A stretch of 64,000 nucleotides of DNA from Chondrosia reniformis (Eukaryota; Porifera; Demospongiae; Chondrillida; Chondrillidae): positions 2,730,501 through 2,794,500 of the forward strand of contig OX359196.1 in the NCBI GenBank assembly GCA_947172415.1. Reading direction: 5' to 3'. Below, piece by piece: positions 9,301 to 22,783 of the stretch. The translations under genes were made by a program, and so were the position numbers. Positions within the stretch are counted from its first letter, which is position 1. Every line of letters starts with the position of its first letter. The notes beneath the pieces were generated by a model. The model worked only from the letters and a program-made list of their open reading frames with translations, searched no databases and had not been told where the DNA came from.

Positions 9301-12300
9301 CCAAGAAACGGTCTTCAGTATGGCTTCGTAGCCCATATTTTCGAAATCGCCGGCCATTTTTAACTCGGAGAGAGGTCGTAGAGCTTCGGGGACCCTTTAA
9401 TCGAGTCCTGGGGCCATTTTTATCCAAGAAACGGTCTTGGGTACAGCTTCATAGCCCATATTTTGGAAATCGGTGGCCATTTTTAATTTGCGATAGATCG
9501 TAGAGCTTCGGGGACCCTTTAATCGAGTCCGGCAGCCATTTTTATGCAAGAAACAGGCTTCGGTACGGCTTCATAGCCCATATTTTCGAAATCGGCGGCC
9601 ATTTTTAACTCGCGATAGGTCGTAGAGCGTCGAGGACCCTTTAATCGAGTCCGGCGGCCATTTTTATCCAAGAAATGGTCTTGGGTACGGCTTCATAGCC
9701 CATTTTTTCGAAATCGGCGGCCATTTTTAACTTGGCCATAGGTTGTAGAGCTTCGAGGACCCTTTAATCGAGTCCGGCGGCCATTTTTCTCCAACGAACC
9801 GTCTTCGGAACGGCTTCCTAGCACATATTTTCGAAATCGCAGCCCATTTTTCACTTGGCGATAGGTTATAGAGCTTTGGGAACCCTTTCATCAAGTCCGG
9901 CGGCCATTTTTCTCCAAGGAACATCTCCGGAACGGATTAATAGCCAATATTTTCCAAATCGGCGGCCATTTTACTTTGGCGATAGGTTGTACAACTTCGG
10001 GGACCCTTTAATCGAGTGCGGCGAACATTTTTCTCCAAGGAACTGTCTTCGGAACGGCTTCTTAGCCCATATTTTCTAAAACGGCGGCCATTTTTAACTT
10101 GGCGATGGGTTGTAGAGTTTCGGGGACCCTTTAATCGAGTCCAGCGGCCATTTTTCTCAAAGGAACCGTTTTCGGAACGGCTTCCTAGCACATATTTTCG
10201 AAATCGGCGCCCATTTTTAACTTCGCGAAAGGTTGTAGAGCTTCGGGAACCCTTTCATCGAGTCCGGCGGCCATTTTTCTCCAAGGAACGTCTCCGGAAC
10301 GGCTTCATAGCCGATATTTTCCGTAGCTGCGGCCATTTTAAACTCGGTTATAAGTCGTAGAGCTTCAGGTACCCCTTCATCGAGTCCGGTGGCCATTTTT
10401 CTCCAAGGAACGTCTCCGGAACGGCTTGATAGCTCATATTTTCGAAAATGTCGGCTATTTTTAATTCGGTGATAGGTCGTAAAGCTTCGGGGACCTTTTA
10501 GTCGAGTACTGCGGCTATTTTTATCCAAGAAATGGTTTTCGGTATGGCTTCATAGCCCATATTTTCGAAATCGGCGGCCATTTTTAACTCGGAGATAGGT
10601 CATAGAGCTTAGGAAACCCTTTAATCGAGTCCGTCAAACATTTTTATCCATGGAACGTCTTCGGAACGGCTTCTTAGCCCATAATTTCTAAATCGGCGGC
10701 CATTTTTAACTTGACGATGGGTTTTAGAGCTTCGGGGACCCTTTAATCGAGTCCGGCGGCCATTTTTCTCAAAGGAACCGTTTTCGGAACGGCTTCCTAG
10801 CACATATTTTCGAAATCGGCGCCCATTTTTAACTTGGCGAAAGGTTTTAGAGCTTCGGGAACCCTTTCATCGAGTCCGGCGGCCATTTTTCTCCAAGGAA
10901 CGTCTCCGAACGGCTTCATAGCTGATATTTTCCATATTGGCGGCCATTTTAAACTCGGTTATAAGTCGTAGAGCTTCAGGAACCCTTTCATCGAGTCCGG
11001 CAGCCCTTTTTCTCCAAGGAACGTCTCCAGAACGGCTTGATAGCCCATATTTTCGAAAATGTCGGCCATATTTAATTCGGCGATAGGTCGTAAAGCTTCG
11101 GGGACCCTTTAGTCGAGTACTGCGGCTATTTTTATCCAAGAAATGGTTTTCGGTATGGCTTCATAGCCCATATTTTCGAAATCGGCGGCCTTTTCTACTC
11201 GGAGATAGGTCGTAGAGCTTCGGAAACCCTTTAATCGTGTCCGGCGAACATTTTTATCCATCGAACGTCTTCGGAACGGCTTCTTAGCCCATATTTTCTA
11301 ATTCGCGGCCATTTTTAACTTGGCGATGGGTTTTAGAGCTTCGGGGACCCTTTAATCGAGTCCGGCGGCCATTTTTATCCAAAAAATGGTCTTGGGTATG
11401 GCTTCATAGCCCATTTTTTCGAAATCGGCGGCCATTTTTAACTTGGCCATAGGTTGTAAGCTTCTAGGACCCTTTAATCGAGTCCGGAGGCCATTTTTCT
11501 CCAAGGAACCGTCTTCGGAACGGCTTCCTAGCACATATTTTCGAAATTGCAGCCCATTTTTAATTTGGCGATAGGTTGTAGAGCTTTGGGAACCCTTTCA
11601 TCGAGTCCGGCGGCCATTTTTCTCCAAGGAACATCTCCGGAACGGATTCATAGGCAATATTTTCCATATCGGAGGCCATTTTTACCTTGGCGATAGGTTG
11701 TAGAACTTCGGGGACCCTTTAATCGAGTGCGGCGAACATTTTTCTCCAAGGAACTGTCTTCGGAACGGCTTCTTAGCCCATATTTTCTAAATCGGCGGCC
11801 ATTTTTAACTTGGCGATGGGTTGTAGAGCTTCCGGGACCCTTTAATCGAGTCCGGCGGCCATTTTTCTCAAAGGAACCGTTTTTGGAACGGCTTCCTAGC
11901 CCATATTTTCGAAATCGGCGGCCATTTTTAACTCGGAGATAGGTCGTAGAGCTTCGGAAACCCTTTAATCGAGTCCGGCGAACACTTTTATCCATGGAAC
12001 GTCTTCGGAACGGCTTCTTAACCCATATTTTCTAAATCGGCGGCCATTTTTAACTTGACGATGGGTTTTAGAGCTTCGGGGACCCTTTAATCGAGTCCGG
12101 CGGCCATTTTTATCCATGGAACGTCTTCTGTATGGCTTCATAGCCCATATTTTCGAAATCGGCGGCCATTTTTAACTCGGAGATAGGTCGTAGAGCTTCA
12201 GAAAGCCTTTAATCGAGTGCTGCGGCTATTTTTATCCAAGAAACGGTTTTCGGTATGGCTTCATAGCCCATATTTTCGAAATCGGCGGCCATTTTTAACT

Positions 12301-15300
12301 CGGCGATAGGTCGTGGAGCTTCGGGGACCCTTTAGTCGAGTACTGCGGCTATTTTTATCCAAGAAACGGTTTTCGGTGTGGCTTCATAGCCCATATTTTC
12401 GAAATCGGCGGCCATTTTTAACTCGGAGATAGGTCGTAGAGCTTCGGGGACCCTTTAGTCGAGTACTGCGGCTATTTTTATCCAAGAAACGGTTTTCGGT
12501 GTGGCTTCATAGCCCATATTTTCGAAATCGGCGGCCATTTTTAACTCGGAGATAGGTCGTAGAGCTTCGGAAACCCTTTAATCGAGTCTTGCGGCCATTA
12601 TTATCCATGGAACGGTCTTCGGTATGGCTTCATAGCCCATATTTTCGAAATCGGCGGCCATTTTTAACTCGGCGATAGGTCGTAGAGCTTCGGGAACCCT
12701 TTAATCGAGTCCAGCGGCATTTTTTATCCAAGGAACGTCTCCGGTACGGCTTCATAGCCCATATTTTCCAAATCGGCGGCCATTTTTAACCTTCCGATAG
12801 TTCGTAGAGTTTTGGGAACCCTTTAATCGAGACCGGCGGCCATTTTTATCCAAGAAACGTCTCCGGTTCGGCTTCATAGCCCATATTTTCCAAATCGGCC
12901 GCCATTTTCAACTCGGCGATAGGTTGTAGAGCTTCAGGGACTCTTTAATCGAATCCGGTGGCCATTTTTCTCCTATGAACCCACTTCGGAACGGCTTCCT
13001 AGCCCATATTTTTCAAATCGGCGGCCATTTTTAACCTTCCGATAGGTCGTAGAGTTTTGGGAACCCTTTAATCGAGACCGGCGGCCATTTTTATCCAAGA
13101 AACATCTCAGGTACGGCTTCATAGCTCGTATTTTCCAAATCGGCCGCCATTTTCAATTCGGCGATAGGTTGTAGAGCTTCAGGGACTCTTTAATCGAATC
13201 TGGTGGCCATTTTTCTCCTATGAACCGACTTCGGAACGGCTACCTAGCCCATATTTTCCAAATCAGCGGCCATTTTTACCTTGGCGATAGGTTGTAGAGC
13301 TTCCGGGACCCTTTAATCGAGCCCTGCGAACATTTTTCTCCAAGGAACTGTCTTCGGAACGGCTCCCTAGCCCATATTTTCTAAATCGGCGGCCATTTTT
13401 AACTTGGCGTTGGGTTTTAAAGCTTTGGGGACCCTTTAATCAAGTCCGGCGGCCATTTTTCTCCCAGGAACCATCTTAGGAATGGCTTCCTAGCACATAT
13501 TTTCGAAATCGGCCCCCATTTTTAACATGGCGATAGGTTGTAAAGCTTCAGGAACCCTTTCATCGAGTCCGGTGACCATTTTTATCCAAGAAACGTCTCC
13601 GGTTCGGCTTCATAGCCCATATTTTCCAAATCGGCCGCCATTTTCAACTCGGCGATAGGTTGTAGAGCTTCAGGGACTCTTTAATCGAATCCGGTGGCCA
13701 TTTTTCTCCTATGAACCGACTTCGGAACGGCTTCCTAGCCCATATTTTTCAAATCGGCGGCCATTTTTAACCTTCCGATAGGTGGTTTTAGAGCTTCGGG
13801 GACCCTTTAATCAAGTCCGGCGGCCATTTTTCTCCCAGGAACCATCTTAGGAATGGCGTCCTAGCACATATTTTCGAAATCGGCGCCCATTTTTAACATG
13901 GCGATAGGTTGTAAAGCTTCAGGAACCCTTTCATCGAGTCCGGCGGCCATTTTTTCTCCAAGGAACGTCTCCGGAACGGCTTCATAGCCCATATTTTCGA
14001 AATTGGCGGCCATTTTTGACTTTCGGATAGGTCGTAGAGCTTTGGGAACCCTTTAATCGAGTCCGGTGACCATTTTTATCCAACAAACGTCTCCGGTACG
14101 GTTTCATAGCCCATATTTTCGAAATCGGCGGCCATTTTTGACTTTCCGATAGGTTGTAGAGCTTTGGGAACCCTTTAATCGAGACAGGCGGCCATTTTTA
14201 TCCAAGAAACGACTCCGGTACGGCTTCATAGCCCATATTTTCCAAATCGGCCACTATTTTTAACTCGGCGATAGGTTGTAGAGCTTCGGGGACCCTTTAA
14301 TCGAATCCGGCGGCCATTTTTCTCCTAGGAACGGTCTTCGGTAAGGCTTCATAGCCCATATTTTCGAAATCGGCGGTATTTGTAACTTGGCGATAGTTCG
14401 TAGGGCTTCGGGAACACTTTCATCGAGTCCGGAGGCCATTTTTATCCAAAGAATGTCTCCGGTACGACTTCGTAGCCCATATTTTCGAAATTGGCGGCCA
14501 TTTTTCACTCGGCGATAGGTTGTAGAGCTTCGGGAACCCTTTCATAGAGTCCTGCGGCCATTTTTATCCAAGGAACGACTCCGGCACGGCTTCATAACCC
14601 ATATTTTCGAAATCGACGGCCATTTTTAACCAAGGAATTGTCTTCGGTACGACTTCATAGCCCATATTTCGAAATCGGTGGCCAATTTTAACTTGTTGAT
14701 ATGTCGTAGAGCTTTGGGGACCCTTTAATCTAGTCCGGCGGCCATTTTTATCCAAGGGGCCGTCTTCAGTACGCCTTCTTAGCATATATTTTCGAAATGT
14801 GCGGCCAATTTTAACTCGTTGATATGTCGTAGAGCTTTGGGGACCCTTTAATCGAGTCGGGCGGCCATTTTTTACCCAGGAATCGTCTTCGGGACGGCTT
14901 CCTAGCCCATATTTTCGTATTCGGTGGCCATTTTTAACTCGGCGATAGGTAGTAGAGCTTCGGGGACCCTTTAATATAGTCTGGCGGCCATTTTTATCCA
15001 AGTAACTGTCTTCGGTACGGCTTCATAGCCAATATTTTCGAAATTGGCGGCCATTTTTAATTCGGCAATAACTCTGTTATAGGTCATACAGCTTCTGGGA
15101 CCCTTTAATTGAGTTCGGCGGCCATTTTTATCCTAGAAACTGACTTCTGTACAGCTTTATACCCCAATTTTTCGAAATCAGCAGCCATTTTTAATTCATA
15201 GATAGGTCATACAGCTTCGAGGACCCTTAAATTGGGTTAGGAGGCCATTTTTACCCTAGGAACGGTCTTGGGTACGGCTTCACAGCCCATATTTTCAAAA

Positions 15301-15925
15301 TCAGAAGTAATTTTTAACTCGGAGATAGGTTGTAGAGCTTCTGTGACCCTTAATTTGGGTTAGGCGCCATTTTTACCCTATAAACGGTCTTCTGAATGGC
15401 TTCATAGCCCAGATTTTTGAAATCGGCGGCCATTTGTAACTCGGAGATAGGTTGTTGAGCTTCGGTGACCCTTAAATCGGGTTCGGCGGCCATTTTACCC
15501 TAGGAACGGTCTTCGGTACGGCTTATAGCTCATATTTTTGAACTTGTAGAGCTTCAGGGCACACTTTAATCGAGTTTGGCGGCCATTTTTATCCTGGAAA
15601 CTCTCCGCAGTGCGGCTTCGTAGCCCATATTTTCGAAATCGGCATCCATTATTAACTCATAGATCTAAATCGGTTTTGGCAGCCATTTTTACCCAGGGGA
15701 GTGCCTATGTTACGGCTACATAGACCAAACTTTTCAAAGCAGCGGCCATATTTATTTACAGATAGGTCGTAGAGCTTCAGGAACCCTTCAATCGGGTTCG
15801 GTGGCCATTTTTAACATTGCTAAGGTCTTCTGTACGGCTTCATAGCCCAAAGTTTGGAAATTGACGGCCATTTTTACTCAGAAATAGGTTGTAAAGCTTC
15901 GGGGACCTTCAGGTTCGGCTACATA
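6337..15925 (+). repeat. 123-bp satellite array, main segment
   Basis: The array continues from the first segment, about 78 units. Because 123 is three times 41, open frames survive across units on the minus strand and read as a 41-residue repeat (KNGRRTRLKGPRSSTTYRQ...). Stops and frameshifts scattered between units argue against a real protein. Several higher-order blocks are visible: about 7085-7915 recurs at 8187-9020 (period about 1102, nine units); a five-unit block (period about 612) recurs around 10500 and 11110; near-identical neighbours lie at about 12333 and 12456. Units become strongly diverged after 15060. Confidence 0.93.
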
Positions 15926-18900
15926 CAATTAGAACACACAACTATTACATACAACTATATAGTATATAGAACTAGTACATACAACTAGTACATATATATA
16001 CCTAGTACATACACATATAACTAGTATATATTTAAATAGTACATACAACTGGTACATAATTAGTACATTAAACTAGTACATAAAACTAGTACATACAAAT
16101 AATACACACAAATAGTATATGCAATTAGTACATACAACTATTACATTCAACTAGTACATATAACTAGTAACTACAACTAGTTAATTTAATTAGTACTAGT
16201 ACATACAACGAATACCTACTTAGTACGTAGTTTTACTAACACTAGGACCTGCAACTAGTACATAAAACCAGTATATACAACTAGTACATCAAGCAAGTAC
16301 CTATAACTAGTACCCAACTACTACATATAACTAGTATATACACATATATCTGGTGCCTATAAATAGTACATACACCTAGTACATACAATAAGTACCTACA
16401 AATAGTACATACAACTAGTACATACAAATAGTATACAATTAGTACATACAACTAGTACACAGAAAGAGTACATAAAACTATACATATAACTAGTACTTAA
16501 CTAGTACACACAATTAGTATATACATACAACTAGTTTAAAGAATTATAACATACAACTACTACATACAACTAATACCTATAATTAGTAAATTTAACTTGT
16601 ACTAGTACATACAACTAGTACACACAACTAATACATACAACTAGTATATAACTAGTACATACAACTAGTACATAAAATTAGTTCATACAAGTTCAACACA
16701 CAACTAATACATACAACTAGTACATACAACTAATACCTACAACTAGTAAATATAACTTGTACTAGTACATACAACTAGTTCATACAACTATTACATTCAA
16801 CTAGTACATAAAACTAGTACCTACAACTAGTAAATATAACAAGTGCTAGTACGTACAACTAGTACATACAACTAATGGCTACAGTTAGTAAATATTACCA
16901 GTTACCAGTATTACCAGTTAATACTACTAGTAAATACGACTAGTACATACAACTAGTACATAACTAGTACATCAAAAAACTAATATATATAATTAGTACA
17001 TGAAAAGTACATACATCTCCTACATAAAACTAGTGCATACAACTAGTACATATAACTAGTACATACACCTAGTATATAACTAGTCCATACAATTAGAACA
17101 AACAACTACTACATGCCACTAGTATATGCAACTAATACCTACAACTAGTAAACATAACTTGTACTAGTACATACAACTAGTATTTACAACTAGTAAATAT
17201 TACCAGTAATAGTGCATACAACTAGTTGATACAACTACTACAAACAACTAGTAGATAACTAGTACATATTGGTAGTACATACAACTAGTACATACAACTA
17301 TATAGTACATAACTAGTTCATACAACTTGTACATACAACCAATACATACAAATAGTAAATACATACTATAACACTCAACAAGTACATGCAACTAGTACCT
17401 AGAACTAGTAAATATAACTAGTGCTAGTACATACAACTAGCACTTATCTAGTACCTAGTATAACTAGTACTAGAATTTAAAAGTAGCACATATACTAGTA
17501 TAAACAACTAGTACATACAACTTGTACATAACTAGTACATTCATCTAATATAATTAATTAATGTAACTAGGACTTGTATATACAACTAATACCTACTAAG
17601 TATCTAGTATTACTAGTACTAGAACCTACAACTAGTACATATAACAGGAACATACACCTAGTACATACTACGAGTACATACAAATAGTACATAAACCTAG
17701 TTCATACAAGTAGTACATTCAGCTAGTAGTAAATACAACTAGGACATAAAACTAGTACATACAACTAGTACGTACATCTAGTATATAACTAGTCCATACA
17801 AGTAGTACATACAACTAGTTCATACAATTAGAACACGCAACTACTACATGCAACTAGTACATGCAACTAATACCATCAAATAGTAAACATAACTTGTACT
17901 AATACATACAACTAGTACATGCAACCAGTATTAACAACTAGTAAATATTACGAGTAATAGTACATACAACCAGGAAATACAACTAGTACATATAACTAGT
18001 CCAAGCAACTACTACGTATAACTAGTCCATACACATAATGCTTTTACATATAAATAGTACATACCATAGTACATACCATAGTACATACAACTAGTTCATA
18101 TTAGTTGTACATACAACTACTACATACAACTAGAAACTAGTGCATCGAACTAGAACATATAACTAGTACATACCACAAGTTCATACAACTAGCACATACA
18201 ACTAGAACTCCAAATGTGACGTATAATTATTTCCTACAACTAGTACATACAACTAGTACTACAACTAGTACATAAAACCAGTACAAACAACTACTAAATA
18301 CAACTAGTAAATATAACTAATATATATAACTTGTACTAGTACATACAACTAGTAAATGTAACTATTAAATATAAATTGTACTAGCAGATACAACTAGTAC
18401 ATATACCTAGTACCTACTTAGTACCTAGTTTTACTAGTACTAGAACTTACAACTAGTACCTATAACTAGTCCCGAACTACTACATATAACTAGTACATAC
18501 ACATATAACTGGTACCTATAAATATTACATACACCTAGTACATACAATTAGTAAATACAAATAGTACATACAACTAGTACTTACAAGTAGTACATAAAAC
18601 TAGTGCATACAACTAGTATACAGAATTAGTACTTAAAGCTAGTTCATATAACTAGTACATAACTAGTACATACAACTAGTACATACAACTGATACCTACA
18701 ACTAGTAAATATAACTTGTACTAGTACATACAACTAATTCATATAACTATTACATTCAACTAGTACATACAACTAGTACATACTACTAGTTCATAGAACG
18801 AGTACATAATACTGGAACATACAACTTGTATATGCAACTAGTTAATAACTAGTACATGCAACTACTACATACAACTTCTACATACAACTAGTACCTAAAA

Positions 18901-21025
18901 TTAGTAAATATAACTGGAGCTAGTACATATAACTAGTGCATACAACTAGTACAAACAATTAGTAAATACAACTAGTACATGCAACTAGTACATTTAACTA
19001 GTACATGACAAATAGTACACACAACTAGTTCTTACAATTAGCACATACAACTAGTACATTCAACTTGTACATACAGCTAGGACAAACAGCTAAGACATAT
19101 AACTAGTACATACACCTACTACATATAACTAGTAAATACACATAAACCTTGTAATTATAAATAGTATGTACAACTAGTACATACAGCTAGTGCATACAAC
19201 TAGTACATATAACTAGTACACAAACATATAACTAGTATATACACATATTACTGGTTCTTATAAATAGTACATACACATTATGTATACAAAGAGTACATAC
19301 AACTGGTACATACAACTAGTACATACAACTAGAAACTAGTACATACAACTAGTTCATAGAACGAGTACATAATGCTAGAAATTACAACTTGTATATACAA
19401 CTAGTACATAGCTACTACAACGAGTAAATATCACTAGTACTAGTACATAAAACTAGTGCATACACCTTGTACATGCCAATAGTACATACAACTAGTACAA
19501 CCAAATAGTACACACAACTAGTAACAACTAGGACATATAGCTAGTACATACACCTACTACATATAACTAGTACATACACATATACCTAGAAGTTATAAAT
19601 AGTACATACAACTAGTACACACAGCTAATGAATACAACTAGTACATATAGCTAGTACACAAAGATCAAGTTGGTTCTTATAAATAGTACATACACATAGT
19701 ACATACAACTAGTACATACAACTAGAAACTAGTACATACAACTATTTCATAGAATGAGTACTTAATACTAGAACGTACAACTTGTATATAAAACTAGTAG
19801 ATAGCTACTACATACAACTAGTACAATCGACTAGGACATATAACTATTACATACACCTAATACATATAACTAGTACATACACATATACCTAGTAATTATA
19901 ATAGTATATACAACTAGTGCATACACCTAGTGTATACAACTAGTACATATAACTAGTTCACAAACATATAACTAGTATATACAAATAATAAATACAACTA
20001 TTACATACAACTAGTACAAACAACTAGTACCTACAACTAGTTAATAAAACTAGTACTTACAACTAGTACATACAACTAATTTCTAGTACATACAACTAAT
20101 TTCTAGTACATACAACTAGTACCTTGCTAATACCTAGTATAACTAGTACAAGAACCTGCAACAAGTACAAACAACTAGTACCTTCAACTAGAACATTCAA
20201 CTAGTAAATAGTTACTACATACAACATTAGTACTACATGTAGTACATGCAACTAGTACAAACAACTAGGACATACAACTAGTAAATATAACTGAGTAAAT
20301 ATAACTTGGACTAGTATATACAACTAGTACATACAACTAGTGCCTACAGATAGTTAATATTACCAGTACTAGTACATACCACTAGTTCATGTAACTTGTA
20401 CTTACAACTAGTACCTATGACGAGAACATAGATATATAACTAGTACATAAATATAGTACATACAACTAGTATATTAAACTGGAACTCCAACTAGTACATA
20501 GAATTATTACATACAATTAGTACATACATCTAGTACATACAACTAGTACAATCAACTAGGACATACAACTAGTGTATACAACTATTACATTCAACTAGTA
20601 CATACAACTAGTACATGTAATTAGTACATACACATATAACTATTATATATAAATAGTACGTACATTAAACTAGAACTCCAACTAGTACATAGAATTATTA
20701 CATACAATTATATAGTACATACATCTAGTACCTACAACTAGTACAAACAACTAGGACATACAACTAGAATATACTAATAGTACATACAACTGGTACATAC
20801 TTAGTTATTAAACTGGTACATAAAACTAGTACATACCAATAGTTCACAAATAGTATATGCAATTAGTACATACAACCATTACATTCAACTAGTACATATA
20901 ACTAGTACCTACAACTGATTAATTTAATTAGTACTAGTACATACAACGAGTACCTGCTTAGTACGTAGTTTTACTAATACTAGAACCAGCAACTAGTACA
21001 TAAAACCCTTATATACAACTAGTAC
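15926..21025 (+). repeat. 13-bp ACTAGT satellite, segment 1
   Basis: The consensus unit is AACTAGTACATAC (13 bp), diverged by point changes and small indels. Each unit carries the palindrome ACTAGT and often GTAC. CTAG supplies a TAG stop on both strands and 13 is not a multiple of 3, so all frames are closed about every 39 bases. Blocks of this segment recur downstream; for example, about 17088-17530 recurs at 22205-22640. It begins directly against the decayed end of the 123-bp array. Confidence 0.92.
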
Positions 21026-21154
21026 TGTCATTGTGAGTGCTCAGTCTCACTTAGACTGTAGCCTCCATCCTCACTTAAAATGAAACCACAAGTGTTTCAC
21101 TTGTGGTGGATTTATAAGTGAGGGCAGTCATCCAATTTACCATCATTGAAGTGT

Positions 21155-21199
21155 ACCACACTGATGAGCCCAAATGAGGGCGAAACAGCTGTCTGTGGT
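21155..21199 (+). ncRNA. Type I hammerhead ribozyme, unit 1
   Basis: Stem I is ACCACA (21155-21160) paired with TGTGGT (21194-21199). The core CTGATGA is at 21161-21167. Stem II is GCCC/GGGC around AAATGA, and GAAA is at 21182-21185. Stem III is minimal, made from CAGCTG, followed by the cleavage triplet GTC ending at 21193. Every core nucleotide expected of a hammerhead is present. The tiny stem III is known from Penelope-type and retrozyme hammerheads, which are thought to cleave best as dimers. Confidence 0.88.
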
Positions 21200-21513
21200 T
21201 CTTTGATGAATTTTTTTCCATCTTTGGATGACTGGGAGGCGATCACTGGTTGCCAACTTAATAGGACTTCGGTCCCCCAGCCACGATCAGACTTTGGTCA
21301 CTTGGCTGGTATGGCGTAATACGTTCCAGTGATTATTTCTGATCATTTTAGCCTTTGCACAGGCTTAGTGCAATTAACTCCCTTTGTCATTGTGAGTGCT
21401 CAGTCTCACTTAGACTGTAGCCTCCATCCTCACTTAAAATGAAACCACAAGTGTTTCACTTGTGGTGGATTTATAAGTGAGGGCAGTCATCCAATTTACC
21501 ATCATTGAAGTGT

Positions 21514-21558
21514 ACCACACTGATGAGCCCAAATGAGGGCGAAACAGCTGTCTGTGGT
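21514..21558 (+). ncRNA. Type I hammerhead ribozyme, unit 2
   Basis: The sequence is identical to the unit 1 ribozyme, 359 bases downstream: stem I ACCACA/TGTGGT, core CTGATGA at 21520-21526, GAAA at 21541-21544 and GTC ending at 21552. Two ribozymes in one transcript would release one exact 359-nt monomer. Confidence 0.88.
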
Positions 21559-21703
21559 TCTTTGATGAATTTTTTTCCATCTTTGGATGACTGGGAGGCG
21601 ATCACTGGTTGCCAACTTAATAGGACTTCGGTCCCCCAGCCAAGATCAGACTTTGGTCACTTGGCTGGTATGGCGTAATACGTTCCAGTGATTATTTCTG
21701 ATT

Positions 21704-22783
21704 ACTACATACAGCTAATACTTATAATTAGTAAATTTAACTTGAACTAGTACATACAACTAGCGCATAAAACTAGTACCTACGACTAGTAAATATTACC
21801 AGTACTAGTACATACAACTAGTTATTAGAACTAGTATATGCAACTAGTACATAACTAATACATACAGTAAAATACATAAAACTAGTATATAACTAGTACA
21901 TACAACTAGTACATAAAACTAATACCTACAACTAGTAAATATAACAAGTGCTAGTACGTACAACTAGTACTTACAACTAGTGGCTACAGTTAGTAAGTAT
22001 AACCAGTACTAGTACATACCACTAGTTAAAACTACTAGTACATACAACTTGTTCTTAACTGGTACATACACCTGGTACATACTACGAGTACATACAAATA
22101 GTACATACAACTAGTACAGCCAAGTAGTACATTCAACTAGTACATACAACTAGTACATACACCTAGTATATAACTAGTCCATACAAGTAGTACATACAAC
22201 TAGTTCATACAATTAGAACACACAACTACTACATGCCACTAGTATATGCAACTAATACCTACAACTAGTAAACATAACTTGTACTAGTACGTACAACTAG
22301 TATTTACAACTAGTAAATATTACCAGTAATAGTGCATACAACTAGTTGATACAACTACTACAAACAACTAGTAGATAACTAGTACATATTGGTAGTACAT
22401 ACAACTAGTACATACAACTATATAGTACATAACTAGTTCATACAACTTGTACATACAACCAATACATACAAATAGTAAATACATACTATAACACTCAACA
22501 AGTACATGCAACTAGTACCTAGAACTAGTAAATATCACTAGTGCTAGTACATACAACTAGCACTTACCTAGTACCTAGTATAACTAGTACTAGAATTTAA
22601 AAGTAGCACATATACTAGTATAAACAACTAGTACATACAACTAGTACATTTAATTAGTACAAGTAACTACTAGATATAACTAGTAAATACACATAGAGCT
22701 AGTACATACCACTAGTTCATATTAGTTTTACATACAACTACTACATACAACTAGAAACTAGTGCATGGAACTAGAACATATAA
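21704..22783 (+). repeat. 13-bp satellite, segment 2
   Basis: This is satellite between the hammerhead element and the chimeric insertion. About 22205-22640 duplicates 17088-17530. Positions 22477-22595 are the apparent template for the inverted copy at 22784-22902. Confidence 0.9.

Larger units (their letters stand above)
21026..21703 (+). mobile_element. Hammerhead-bearing tandem retroelement (retrozyme-like), two units
   Basis: Unit 1 runs 21026-21385. Unit 2 starts at 21386 and stops inside the unit at about 21703. The period is 359 bp and the copies are almost identical. There is no coding frame. Each unit has a type I hammerhead ribozyme and several perfect helices: CCTCACTTA/TAAGTGAGG enclosing ACCACAAGTG-TTT-CACTTGTGGT (21069-21123), ATCACTGG/CCAGTGAT (21242-21333), a GGAC-TTCG-GTCC tetraloop hairpin (21264-21275) and CCAGCCA/TGGCTGG (21277-21309). 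Tandem non-coding units of 300-400 bp with type I hammerheads are the hallmark of animal retrozymes and of the repeats of Penelope-like elements. Movement would depend on a reverse transcriptase from elsewhere (inference). Confidence 0.83.

Noticed and set aside
9727-15001. Minus-strand open frames giving basic 41-residue repeats (KNGRRTRLKGPRSS type)
   Set aside because: They exist because the satellite period is a multiple of three. Stops and frameshifts interrupt them every few units, and there are no starts, splice sites or conserved ends.
5280-15900. CENP-B box in the 123-bp repeat
   Set aside because: TTCG occurs in several places, but none is followed by the spaced A and CGGG that the box requires. 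The nearby Tigger element is no evidence of centromere function.
4896-15925. YY1-type site in the repeated GGCGGCCATTTTTA
   Set aside because: The core reads ATGGCCGCC on the other strand and not ATGGCGGC. One inserted base breaks the usual consensus, so I do not call a site.
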